From an uncultured Verrucomicrobiota bacterium (GTDB taxonomy: Bacteria > Verrucomicrobiota > Kiritimatiellia > RFP12 > UBA1067), in contig CALYRV010000025.1 of assembly GCA_945483525.1 (NCBI GenBank), positions 1-18,648 of the forward strand: DNA of 18,648 nucleotides, given 5' to 3'. Under the pieces are notes generated by a model. It did not search any database. It had not been told where the DNA came from and saw only the letters and a list, made by a program, of their open reading frames with translations. The position numbers were made by a program, and so were the translations under genes. Below, one piece after another: positions 1-8,307 of this stretch (within the stretch, counting starts at the first letter, position 1; every line of letters begins with the position of its first letter).

Positions 1-240
1 TCCGACGCGGATTTAGCGAGCACCAGCGCCGAATCGCCCCCGGCTCGAAAGCTTTACGTGCATCAATTCAAAAAGTGGGATAAGGGTGCGGAAGTTTCGG
101 CTAAAAACCGTAGGAAATTACAGCTAAAAGACACACGGGGACTTCAACGCGAAAAAGATGACGGTTCTAAATCGATCTGCCATGTCTTCGTAAAACGCAC
201 TGGGCACACCCCATCCGAATGGCGCGCGATGCATTCTTGA
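1..240 (+). CDS. C-terminal tail of an AraC-family transcriptional regulator (partial, possibly degenerate)
   Basis: The frame is open from the left edge to a TGA at 238-240, so the gene begins outside the window. The last 25 or so residues (ICHVFVKRTGHTPSEWRAMH) match the end of the second helix-turn-helix of AraC regulators, whose typical form is FxRxFKxxTGxTPSEWR. Upstream residues do not show the usual recognisable linker and first helix-turn-helix (IAxxxGF), so the copy may be frameshifted or decayed, or may simply be divergent. A GTG at 58 could be an internal start but would leave too little for a working DNA-binding domain. The gene converges on the LysM protein with only 3 bases between stop codons. 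Its regulatory target is unknown. Confidence 0.45.
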   Translation, partial: SDADLASTSAESPPARKLYVHQFKKWDKGAEVSAKNRRKLQLKDTRGLQREKDDGSKSICHVFVKRTGHTPSEWRAMHS

Positions 241-243
241 CAA

Positions 244-1080
244 TCACCGAAAATCAGCGATTGTCATGTTAGCACCTTTGGGAAGCAACAACTCTAATTC
301 GGCAAGATCGGACTTAGTAAATTTTACCCCGTTATCGTATAGTAAATCACGAATCCTTGCAGCAAATCTATAACTTCCGTTGGCGCCGCTAACTTTGCCT
401 TGAAGATAATACCGCTTAAAGAAGCGTCCGTTTAGATATAAGTCGGCAATGCCTGTCTTGGTATAGACCGAGAGACGGAACTGCGGATGATTCATAACCT
501 TAAGCTCCTGCCCCGCCTTCAAGGATGAAACATCGCCATTCAACTTCTCTAAACACTTTAATGTAGTACCGTATTCTGCCGCAATACGACTGGCAGAAAT
601 GCCATGGGTGACCGTAATAAACTTCACCCATTCATTACGCATCCCAGCTCCAAAAAGCATATGCAATTTGAGCGGACCAAGCATTTGGGCGAGAGCATCA
701 TCCAAATCCGCAGCCGGAGAGCCAGGCAACGAACGGATCTCCTCAATAGTCGCGACTTGCAATGCGATATTGGTAGTTGCGATAGCTCGCTCAAGGCGCA
801 TCAAGAGATTGCTGACACGACGCGGACGATCACCGCGGAGCTTTAGTTCCGGCGCCAACACAACCGGACCCACCAACGGGCCAGACTCCGCAACACAAAC
901 CTGCGATTCGACTTTGGGGTGCTCATCAATCCAACAAATCACCCGCTTGTAGATAGCAGTAGATCCGTAACCCACCGCAAGCAAGACGGCAATGCCTATC
1001 GCCCAAAGAAGCCACGGCGTCTCTTCCGATGGCTCCTCGGGACGATATTCAATGCCGAACCTTCCGCGTTGGTATGCCAC
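244..1080 (-). CDS. Membrane-anchored LysM protein with a degenerate YkuD-like C-terminus
   Basis: The 278-residue protein has one transmembrane segment at about residues 23-44 (LLWAIGIAVLLAVGYG) and a helical stretch at about 88-145. A LysM peptidoglycan-binding repeat follows at about 153-197 (FITVTHGISASRIAAEYGTT ... LKAGQELKVM). Residues 200-278 resemble the two ends of an L,D-transpeptidase (YkuD) domain: an opening strand with DLYLNGRFFKRY and a closing ELELLLPKGANMTI. The central part carrying the catalytic His and SHGC motif is absent, and no Cys occurs after residue 176. It probably binds cell wall without transpeptidase activity. The start is a GTG six bases after the yajC stop, so it is the last gene of tgt-yajC, where secD would often be. 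The Shine-Dalgarno is weak. Confidence 0.75.
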   Translation of the reverse strand: MAYQRGRFGIEYRPEEPSEETPWLLWAIGIAVLLAVGYGSTAIYKRVICWIDEHPKVESQVCVAESGPLVGPVVLAPELKLRGDRPRRVSNLLMRLERAIATTNIALQVATIEEIRSLPGSPAADLDDALAQMLGPLKLHMLFGAGMRNEWVKFITVTHGISASRIAAEYGTTLKCLEKLNGDVSSLKAGQELKVMNHPQFRLSVYTKTGIADLYLNGRFFKRYYLQGKVSGANGSYRFAARIRDLLYDNGVKFTKSDLAELELLLPKGANMTIADFR

Positions 1081-1086
1081 TCTTGC

Positions 1087-1461
1087 TTACTTCGCAGCCG
1101 CATCCGCTTCGGCGACAACGCCGGAAACGCAGCTACGCGCGATTTCAATTACAGTACCGGGGGCGACCTCAACGAAGAACGTCTTCTCTGTGGCACGCTC
1201 GATCGTGCCCATAAGCCCGCCAGCGAACACAATTTTCGCTCCGGCGCGGAGCTCATCGATCATCTTCCGACGCTCCTTCTCCTTACGCTGCTGAGGACGG
1301 ATCATCATAAAATAGAAAATCGCAAGGATCAGCAGCATCGGGACAAGCATCCCGAACCCTCCCTGCTGCGTGGGCGCGGCAGGCTCAGAGGCGCCATCAA
1401 CGGGCTGTACTTCAGTAGCGACAGTTGCAGGGGCGGCTTCGTTTACGGTTGTTTCGTTCAT
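1087..1461 (-). CDS. yajC: Preprotein translocase subunit YajC
   Basis: YajC is a small inner-membrane accessory of the SecDF complex, which helps drive protein export through SecYEG. The 124-residue product has an Ala/Pro/Gln-rich N-terminal extension of about 35 residues, then one transmembrane helix (FGMLVPMLLILAIFYFMMI) followed by the family signature RPQQRKEKERRKMI. A small beta domain comes next (GAKIVFAGGLMGTIERATEKTF ... GTVIEIARSCV). The family usually has about 85-115 residues, so the N-terminal extension accounts for the extra length. It lies 50 bases after tgt, the classic neighbour, but secD/secF do not follow. No clear Shine-Dalgarno precedes the ATG. Confidence 0.93.
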   Translation of the reverse strand: MNETTVNEAAPATVATEVQPVDGASEPAAPTQQGGFGMLVPMLLILAIFYFMMIRPQQRKEKERRKMIDELRAGAKIVFAGGLMGTIERATEKTFFVEVAPGTVIEIARSCVSGVVAEADAAAK

Positions 1462-1511
1462 AACTATTTGTGGTTAGGTTGTTGGTTTGTTAGTCAAAAT
1501 CAGAATTCTCG

Positions 1512-2639
<1,128 letters not shown>

Positions 2640-2647
2640 AAAAACGG

Positions 2648-2676
2648 TTGCATTTTGCGCTGAAAAAGAGTATCAT
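2648..2676 (+). promoter_or_regulatory. Sigma-70-type promoter for the coiled-coil gene operon
   Basis: TTGCAT at 2648-2653 and TATCAT at 2671-2676 are separated by exactly 17 bases. Transcription would begin near 2683, giving a leader of about 24 bases that holds AGGAA (2693-2697) before the ATG at 2707. The element lies in the divergent 85-base region shared with the tgt promoter. Confidence 0.6.
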
Positions 2677-2706
2677 TCCCCATAGTTGAATCAGGAAACT
2701 AATCTT

Positions 2707-3840
2707 ATGAATAAAGCCCTTCACGTTCTGGTATATTCTTTCCTCATCCTTTCCGGTGCGGCGCTGTTCTTTGAAATACAGCTCAACGCCAAGCGCACGT
2801 TGCTCACCGATCGTAACCGCATGCAGGAAGACTTCTTCGTCAGCATCGCGAAAACAATCGAAAAGGCTGAAGCCGAGAAAGCCACAGCGCTTGAGCTCAA
2901 GAAGGATTCAGATCCTGTAGAGGCGAAGATTATCGACATCCCCAACACCGACAATGTCCTTGAGGATTACAACAATACCCTTGAGACAGCGAATCTTGAC
3001 ACATTCCAATGGGATAACCAACGTGATCGCGGTCAGCTCCGCATGGTCTACGTGCTCGACAGCGAGGGCAAGCCGGTAATGGATGGCAATCAGCCGCTAA
3101 AGACTGGCAAGGGCACCGAGCACGAAATGCTCTCCACGCTTTTTGAGGCCGCCAAGGGCCAGCAGACGCGGCTTAACACCACCCGTGCCGAGCTCGTCGC
3201 GCTCCGCGGCAAACTTGAAGATGCGATCGCCGAGATCAACAAACTGAAACCGATCATGCGACAGGACAAGGTCACGATCGAGGAAAAGAAGGCCGAGATA
3301 GCCAAGCTCGAAGAAGCAAAGGCCGCGCTTGAGAACGAGATCGTCAGGCTGAAAAGCCACATTGAAGAGCTCAACACCGAAATCACCTCGCTTAAAGATC
3401 AGGTCGTAAACTGCCAGAACGAGATTGAGCAGTGCAAGGAAGAGCTGGCGAAGAAAGACAAGATCATCGAATCGCAGAAGAAGATCATCAAGGAGTCTGT
3501 CCAGACCGGCGGCGGCAAGGCGCAGGTCGGCACCGCCGTCGCCTCAATCCCCGCTGGCGACAAAGGCGAAGTGGTCGAAGCCGACAACGAAAATATGTTC
3601 GCGATCGTCAAATTCTCCGACCATGCGCTCAAACAGCTTCATGGCGGAAACATGGATTCGCCGCTTCCAGCGCTGGAACTCGGCGTAAAGCGTAAAGGCT
3701 TTAACGGCCCCGCTGGCGAGTTCGTCGGCCGCATCAAGATCCGCCAGGAAGTCAAGGGCAAGCCCTACGTGATTTGCGACATCATCGGCAGCTGGGAACA
3801 GGATAAGCTCGCTACTGGCGACATCATCTTCGCCGACTAA
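2707..3840 (+). CDS. Membrane-anchored coiled-coil protein with C-terminal beta domain, function unknown
   Basis: The 377-residue product has an N-terminal transmembrane anchor (about 6-24) and a short acidic region. A long charged coiled coil spans about 141-266 (heptads rich in Glu, Lys, Leu and Ile). The C-terminal domain of about 105 residues, probably beta-rich, ends in FVGRIKIRQ ... GDIIFAD. The architecture suggests a periplasmic or envelope spacer with a terminal beta module; I do not recognise the family. A TTG at 2686 opens the frame earlier, but the ATG at 2707 has AGGAA nine bases upstream and begins directly with the anchor, so it is preferred. It leads a plus-strand set with the tiny lipoprotein and the pseudouridine synthase (gaps of 38 and 19 bases). 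Confidence 0.8.
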   Translation: MNKALHVLVYSFLILSGAALFFEIQLNAKRTLLTDRNRMQEDFFVSIAKTIEKAEAEKATALELKKDSDPVEAKIIDIPNTDNVLEDYNNTLETANLDTFQWDNQRDRGQLRMVYVLDSEGKPVMDGNQPLKTGKGTEHEMLSTLFEAAKGQQTRLNTTRAELVALRGKLEDAIAEINKLKPIMRQDKVTIEEKKAEIAKLEEAKAALENEIVRLKSHIEELNTEITSLKDQVVNCQNEIEQCKEELAKKDKIIESQKKIIKESVQTGGGKAQVGTAVASIPAGDKGEVVEADNENMFAIVKFSDHALKQLHGGNMDSPLPALELGVKRKGFNGPAGEFVGRIKIRQEVKGKPYVICDIIGSWEQDKLATGDIIFAD

Positions 3841-3878
3841 TCACTTGGCTGGTTGGAGTCTTTGGGGCTAAATCTAGA

Positions 3879-4040
3879 ATGGTTAAAAAAATTATTCAAG
3901 CGACTTTCGGTATCGGGCTTCTCGCTCTCGCGGGGTGCATTGCCGATACCGCCGAGGATACCGATCTTCCCTGGGCCAGCGGGCAGAGCTGGGAAGGCAT
4001 GGCACCGATCGCCCCCTCCATGATGGATAGATACGAGTAA
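3879..4040 (+). CDS. Very small lipoprotein (53 residues)
   Basis: The frame opens with ATG at 3879 and ends with TAA at 4038-4040. The first 20 residues form a lipoprotein signal: MVKK, a hydrophobic core, and the lipobox LAGC with Cys20. The mature peptide would be only 34 residues, acidic then Trp/Pro-rich (DLPWASGQSWEGMAPIAPSM). I recall similar short lipoproteins with a DLPW ... WEG core in PVC genomes, but cannot check this here. It lies 38 bases after the coiled-coil gene, and its stop codon touches a four-unit heptamer array leading into the pseudouridine synthase. The Shine-Dalgarno is poor (GGGG about 11 bases upstream). The function is unknown; it is presumably lipid-anchored in the envelope. 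Confidence 0.7.
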   Translation: MVKKIIQATFGIGLLALAGCIADTAEDTDLPWASGQSWEGMAPIAPSMMDRYE

Positions 4041-4067
4041 GTGAACAGGGAATAGGGAATTGATAGA
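4040..4067 (+). repeat. Heptamer array A (four units, degenerate)
   Basis: Four 7-base units, AGTGAAC, AGGGAAT, AGGGAAT and TGATAGA, lie between the small lipoprotein stop and the first codons of the pseudouridine synthase. They belong to the same RGTGMAN family as the arrays at 4697, 10012, 10093 and 12115. The purine-rich units supply the only Shine-Dalgarno-like bases before the TTG start. Confidence 0.6.
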
Positions 4068-5010
4068 GAACAGAATATTCACAAACAAGAAGAGCGGCGT
4101 TCGGTTGGACGCCGCAATTCTTTTGGCCTGCCCTTCCTCCACGCGATCCTTCATCAAAGAGGCGATTGCGACAGGCGACATTCTCGTAGGCGCGCAAGAA
4201 TCCGCTCCTTCAGGCGCTAAACGTGCATCAAAAGGGCTCAAGCTGCGCGGAGGAGAGGTCGTCGTTATCAGGCGTCTGGCAGAGGCCGCGGACAATACGG
4301 TCCTTCCCGATGGGGACTGTCCCCCTCCTGTTTTCGAAGATGATGCTTTGCTTGCATTCGACAAGACCGCTGGCATGCCGGTGCAGCCACTATCCCATAG
4401 CGAAACCGGCACATTAATGAATGCTGTCGTTACCCGCTATCCAGAATGCATCCCGCTTGGGGACAGGCCCCTAATGGCTGGAGCATTACATCGGATAGAC
4501 GCAGATACGTCTGGACTCGTCCTCGTCGCCAGAACCGCAGAAGCCTTTAACGAACTGCGTGCGCAATTCACAGCCCAAACCGTTGAGAAAACCTATCTCG
4601 CCCTCGTGGAAGGGTCCGTCGCCGTCGGCGGCACCCTTGAAAACGACCTCGTTCACGACCCGACACTCCCCTTTTGCCGTATGATTGACGTCAGAAGATG
4701 CAGGGTACAGGGTGCAAGATGCAAGGTTTTGCACGCCGTAACCAAGTTCAAGCCGATCGCGCATACGACAATGGAAAACGAGGAACGGACCCTGCTTGAA
4801 GTGAAGATCTTCACTGGAGTGACCCATCAGATTCGTGCTCAACTCGCACTCGCAGGAATGCATATCATCAACGATCGTCTTTACGGAGCATTCGCGATCG
4901 AACACCAAACTGGTCACTGTCTCCATGCACTCGCCGCAAGATTCGTCCACCCGATCTCCGGCATCCCCATGGAAATAAGAACGCCGTACCCATCATGGGC
5001 ACGGCTGTAA
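4060..5010 (+). CDS. RluA-family RNA pseudouridine synthase
   Basis: The enzyme isomerises uridine to pseudouridine in rRNA or tRNA. An S4-like RNA-binding region occupies about residues 14-72 (RLDAAILLACPSSTRSFIKE ... LKLRGGEVVVI). The catalytic domain carries HRIDADTSGLVLVA with catalytic D147 and the late motif GVTHQIRAQLA. Length (316) suits the RluA/RluD family, but the exact target cannot be told. The only usable start is TTG at 4060: an in-frame stop lies at 4042-4044 and no ATG or GTG precedes the conserved region. The gene carries three repeat insertions: array A at its start, a GGGGAC-T-GTCCCC palindrome at 4312, and array B in frame at residues 213-222, in a loop that varies among relatives. 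Confidence 0.88.
   Translation: MIENRIFTNKKSGVRLDAAILLACPSSTRSFIKEAIATGDILVGAQESAPSGAKRASKGLKLRGGEVVVIRRLAEAADNTVLPDGDCPPPVFEDDALLAFDKTAGMPVQPLSHSETGTLMNAVVTRYPECIPLGDRPLMAGALHRIDADTSGLVLVARTAEAFNELRAQFTAQTVEKTYLALVEGSVAVGGTLENDLVHDPTLPFCRMIDVRRCRVQGARCKVLHAVTKFKPIAHTTMENEERTLLEVKIFTGVTHQIRAQLALAGMHIINDRLYGAFAIEHQTGHCLHALAARFVHPISGIPMEIRTPYPSWARL
4312..4324 (+). repeat. GGGGAC-T-GTCCCC palindrome inside the pseudouridine synthase
   Basis: This is a perfect inverted repeat with 6-base arms and a 1-base centre. It encodes GDCP in the linker between the S4-like and catalytic domains. The form resembles REP-type palindromes seen in many bacterial genomes, but only one perfect copy is present here. 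Confidence 0.5.
4697..4724 (+). repeat. Heptamer array B (four units) inside the pseudouridine synthase
   Basis: The four units are GATGCAG, GGTACAG, GGTGCAA and GATGCAA. They are read in frame as part of RRCRVQGARCKV, in place of the short, variable loop that normally precedes the strand leading to the late motif. This is the same class as array D at 10093 (unit RGTGCAG). Confidence 0.65.
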
Positions 5011-5038
5011 CCGCGCAACAAACGACGGGAATACGCCA

Positions 5039-5068
5039 GCGCGGCAAACGGCGAACTCCTTGCCGCGC
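5039..5068. terminator. Stem-loop between convergent genes, likely bidirectional terminator
   Basis: GCGCGGCAA (5039-5047) and TTGCCGCGC (5060-5068) form a perfect 9-bp stem around a 12-base loop. It lies in the 61-base gap between the convergent pseudouridine synthase and ktrA genes. No strong T-run follows on either strand, so it may act as an RNA end-protecting hairpin or need Rho. Confidence 0.5.
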
Positions 5069-5071
5069 CGA

Positions 5072-5728
5072 TTACGACAGCGCGTCCAGCTTGCGCGTCT
5101 CTCCGAAGACTATCAATTTGTCATCTGGCTCAAGCTTGTCACTCGCCTGCGGAATCACGATTATACGGGGCTTCTTCGGATCTTCGCCCACACGGCGAAT
5201 GCAAAGCACCGTCACACCGCTCTTCTTACGTAGATCCGCCTCGGCCAGCGTCTGACCACGCACCCCGTCCGGCACATCAATCTCGGCAATCGAATATCCC
5301 TCGGACACCTCGAGGAAATCAACTACCGCATGGTTCGCAATCGCCCGCGCAAGACGATGGGCGCTATCACGGTCAGGATAAACAACAGAATCAGCACCGA
5401 TCTTGCGAAGAATCTTACCATGCAATTCGCTAGTAGCCTTCGCCACTACATTCGGAACGCCGAGCTCCTTACAATTAGCCGTCGCCATGATCGAAGCCTC
5501 CATGTTAGATCCGATCGCGACGATCACTACATCGCACTCCGCAAAGCCGGCCTCTTCCAACACGTGTTCCTGGGTTGCGTCGCCCTGCAACGCAGTCGCG
5601 AATTCCGACGCATTCTGCATGGCTGGACGATTACGATCGATAAGTAGCACCTCTGCACCGGCATTGGCTAGCGACTCCGCAAGCGACATACCAAATCGTC
5701 CGGCACCTATGATTCCAATTCTCTTCAT
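5072..5728 (-). CDS. ktrA: KtrA/TrkA-type potassium channel regulatory (RCK) protein
   Basis: Cytosolic RCK proteins bind nucleotides and gate a membrane K+ transporter (KtrB/TrkH). The 218-residue length equals one RCK_N plus one RCK_C unit, as in KtrA rather than the doubled TrkA. RCK_N begins with the Rossmann motif GIIGAGRFG, an acidic residue ends strand 2 (LLIDRN), and GDAT follows. RCK_C is at about 135-215 (YSIAEIDVP ... DKLIVFG). The ATG has a good GAGGAG upstream. It is the last gene of a four-gene minus-strand set, 29 bases after the acyl-CoA ligase. No transporter partner is in the window, which is unusual, so the partner must be elsewhere. Confidence 0.88.
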   Translation of the reverse strand: MKRIGIIGAGRFGMSLAESLANAGAEVLLIDRNRPAMQNASEFATALQGDATQEHVLEEAGFAECDVVIVAIGSNMEASIMATANCKELGVPNVVAKATSELHGKILRKIGADSVVYPDRDSAHRLARAIANHAVVDFLEVSEGYSIAEIDVPDGVRGQTLAEADLRKKSGVTVLCIRRVGEDPKKPRIIVIPQASDKLEPDDKLIVFGETRKLDALS

Positions 5729-5757
5729 ACTCTCCTCACCTCTCCGTCATCCAACGA

Positions 5758-7410
5758 TTAATAACTGATCCCGTTCTGCTGAGCGACGAGCCCCGCCGCC
5801 CCGTACATCTTGCGAAGCTTAGGCTTTTCGATCTTGCCAGTGGGATTGCGCGGCACCTCGGCAAAGATGATCTTGCGAGGACGCTTGTAACGCGGCAACG
5901 CGAGACAGAAGTCGTTGACCTGCTGCTCCGTCAACGACATCCCTTCCTTTACCGAGATAATCGCCGTGGCGATTTCGCCGAGACGCGCGTCGGGAAGCCC
6001 GATGACGGCCACATCCTTGATCGCCGAATTGGACCGGAGGAAATCCTCGATCTGCACCGGATAAAGGTTCTCACCTCCAGTGATGATCACGTCCTTCGCG
6101 CGATCGACGAGATAAATAAACCCGTCACGCTCCTCTGCCATATCTCCGGTAAGTAGCCAGTCCGGTTCCTTCTTGATCTCGGCCGTGGCCTTCGGATTCT
6201 TATAGTACTCCTTCATCACGCCAGGACCCTTGAGAGCCAGTTCTCCAACCTCGCCTGGCCTGACCGGAGTGATGCCGTCGGAGCCGACGATCTTCGTCTC
6301 CCAGCCGTAGCCGGCGACACCGATCGCGCCAACATGATCAATATTCTCAATGCCGAGATGCACAGCGCCAGGCCCAGTCGACTCGGAGAGCCCGTAATTG
6401 GTATCATAGGCATGATGCGGGAAGACGCTCTTCCAACGCTTAATGAGCGACGGCGGCACCGGCTGCGCGCCGATATGCATAAGCCGCCACTGATCCAGCT
6501 TGTAATCGGCGAGCTTCACGTCGCCGCGATCAATCGCGTCCAGAACATCCTGAGCCCAAGGGACCAGCAGCCACACGATCGTACACTGCTCCTCCGAAAC
6601 TGCTCGGATGATGCAATCAGGCTTCACACCTTTCAACAGCACCGCCTTTGAGCCAACGAGCAACGAACCGAACCAGTGCATCTTCGCTCCGGTATGATAA
6701 AGCGGCGGAATACAGAGGAAGCAGTCGTTCTTCTGCTGACCGTGATGCGCCTGCTCAACCTTGCAACTGTGCACGAGACAACGGTGCTGAAGGACTATCG
6801 CCTTCGGGAAACCGGTAGTGCCGGAAGAGAAATAAATGGCCGCCTCATCCTCTGGAAACATCCGAATGCCGGGATTCCTCGACACGCAGAAATCAACAAG
6901 ACGGTAGTACGATTCGGCGAACACGGGACAGTCTCCGCCGACATACAGCCGCGCCCTGACCATCGGCATCTGATCCGCAATCTGCTCAACACGCCCGATG
7001 AATTCGGGACCAAACACCAGCCCCACCGCATCCGAAAGCTCAAGGCAGTACTTGATCTCATCGGCGGTATAGCGGAAATTCAGCGGCACCGCCATGCATC
7101 CCGCCTTGAGGATGCCGAAGTAGATCGGCAACCACTCGAGGCAGTTCATCAACAGGATTGCAATCTTGTCCCCCTTGTTGTAACCGCGGGATAGCAGGAA
7201 GTTGGCGAAACGGTTGGACTTCTCCTCGAACTCCTGCCAGGTCAGTTCCTTGCGGAACGCCTTGTCGGGCACCGATTCGACGAGCTCCGCCTCCTTCCAG
7301 GTCTTATGCCTGCCGACATCGGGAGTGTCGATTTCAACAAGCGCCACGTCATCCGGCCACTCACGCGCATTTCGCTCCAGTATCTCCGTTATATTGTCGA
7401 ATTCCGGCAT
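5758..7410 (-). CDS. AMP-forming acyl-CoA synthetase / acid-CoA ligase
   Basis: The 550-residue protein belongs to the adenylate-forming (ANL) family, which activates a carboxylic acid as acyl-AMP and then usually transfers it to CoA. Visible motifs are the P-loop SSGTTGFPKA (about 195-204), YGLSEST (339-345), TGDMAEERDGFIYLVDRAKD (421-440), the hinge/GGEN region, and catalytic Lys526 in NPTGKIEK. An insert of about 30 residues precedes the first core strand (residues 28-57), which I recall from a subgroup found in anaerobes. The substrate is not evident. A GTG at 7425 is in frame, but AGGTGG six bases before the ATG at 7410 decides the start. It lies 11 bases after the thioredoxin-like gene, so it is clearly co-transcribed. 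Confidence 0.9.
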   Translation of the reverse strand: MPEFDNITEILERNAREWPDDVALVEIDTPDVGRHKTWKEAELVESVPDKAFRKELTWQEFEEKSNRFANFLLSRGYNKGDKIAILLMNCLEWLPIYFGILKAGCMAVPLNFRYTADEIKYCLELSDAVGLVFGPEFIGRVEQIADQMPMVRARLYVGGDCPVFAESYYRLVDFCVSRNPGIRMFPEDEAAIYFSSGTTGFPKAIVLQHRCLVHSCKVEQAHHGQQKNDCFLCIPPLYHTGAKMHWFGSLLVGSKAVLLKGVKPDCIIRAVSEEQCTIVWLLVPWAQDVLDAIDRGDVKLADYKLDQWRLMHIGAQPVPPSLIKRWKSVFPHHAYDTNYGLSESTGPGAVHLGIENIDHVGAIGVAGYGWETKIVGSDGITPVRPGEVGELALKGPGVMKEYYKNPKATAEIKKEPDWLLTGDMAEERDGFIYLVDRAKDVIITGGENLYPVQIEDFLRSNSAIKDVAVIGLPDARLGEIATAIISVKEGMSLTEQQVNDFCLALPRYKRPRKIIFAEVPRNPTGKIEKPKLRKMYGAAGLVAQQNGISY

Positions 7411-7421
7411 TCCATCCCACC

Positions 7422-8255
7422 TCACTTAGATGTCTTCTTTAACTCCGCCGCCTTCGTCTTGAGCTCAACGAGTTTATCCTTGTATTCCGCTGCCTCGTCA
7501 GGAAAGCTCTTCACGTACTGGGTAAGCAACTTCAGCGCCGCATCTGGATTGATGTCGGCAAGCGCAATAATATTATCACGGATCTCCGACTTGGCGTCCT
7601 TGATTGCAGAAAGGATGCTCGACGCCTCCTCAGCCTTGGCCTTATCCATCACCGTCGCCGTCTTCCTGTCCGCCTTAGCGACATCCTTCTCAAGCGCCTT
7701 GATTGTACCCTTGAGATTGACACCGAGCTTCAACTTGTTCGCAAGCGACTTGTATTTCTCCAGCGTGACGCCAGGAATAATATTCGGCGGCATACCGACC
7801 GAAGTGATAGCACCCACCAGAATCTCCTCATCCTCCTTCTTTAATCCCATGCCCATGGTTGTCGACACGAGCACCTTGCCGAACTGACTGATGACGGCGA
7901 CACTTCCAGATTCACGCTCCTTAGCATCGGTCGCGAGTTTCGCCCCCTTATACACCGGGAACGTCGTCTTGAGCTTCGGCAGTTCCGCCGCGGCCTTCTC
8001 CTTCTCCCCTGCCCAAGAACCGAGTACACAAAAGCGCTTCTTGTCATACGCCTTGTACAGCTCCTCCACACGAGGCGTCTGCTTCTCCGTCTGCTCGTTG
8101 GCATTCATGATGAACAACAACACGACCTTACCTAACAGATCTCGTTCAGTGATCTTGGGACCACCAACATGGTTCTCGTCCGTAATTCCCTCCCACAACC
8201 CGGCGTTAGCCACAGCAGCAACCACCATTATGGCACCAGCGATAATTCGTTTCAT
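7422..8255 (-). CDS. Exported thioredoxin-like protein without CXXC (paralogue 2)
   Basis: The 277-residue product has a typical signal peptide (MKRIIAGAIMVVAAVANA). It then has LWEGITDENHVGG, and GKVVLLFIMNANEQTEKQTP at the place where a TlpA/AhpC-like thioredoxin fold would carry its WCxxC. No Cys pair is present; the only Cys in that region is C76 (FCVLG). A helical Lys/Ala-rich C-terminus (about 165-277) follows. The neighbour at 8308 shares the order and the signature WxGxTxENHxGG, so the two are tandem duplicates. AGGAGG six bases before the ATG at 8255 selects this start over an adjacent ATG at 8258 and an earlier in-frame codon at 8294. The function is unknown, probably a periplasmic binding or scaffold role rather than a redox enzyme. 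Confidence 0.72.
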   Translation of the reverse strand: MKRIIAGAIMVVAAVANAGLWEGITDENHVGGPKITERDLLGKVVLLFIMNANEQTEKQTPRVEELYKAYDKKRFCVLGSWAGEKEKAAAELPKLKTTFPVYKGAKLATDAKERESGSVAVISQFGKVLVSTTMGMGLKKEDEEILVGAITSVGMPPNIIPGVTLEKYKSLANKLKLGVNLKGTIKALEKDVAKADRKTATVMDKAKAEEASSILSAIKDAKSEIRDNIIALADINPDAALKLLTQYVKSFPDEAAEYKDKLVELKTKAAELKKTSK

Positions 8256-8307
8256 CATGACCCTCCTGAATTTGAACTTTCCTGCGCCAAGCACCTAGCG
8301 ACAGGCA

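Noticed and set aside
3837..4412. A 191-codon minus-strand frame covering the small lipoprotein region
   Set aside because: It overlaps the lipoprotein and the S4-like region of the pseudouridine synthase, has no recognisable motif and lacks a plausible start signal.
4459..4471. GGGGACAGGCCCC as a second REP-like palindrome
   Set aside because: Only 4-base arms match, and the encoded residues (GDRPL) are ordinary for the family before HRIDxDTSG.
8281..8305. Imperfect stem (CCTG-CGC with GCG-A-CAGG) between the thioredoxin-like genes
   Set aside because: It is short, bulged, without a T-run, and transcription clearly needs to continue into the next gene.
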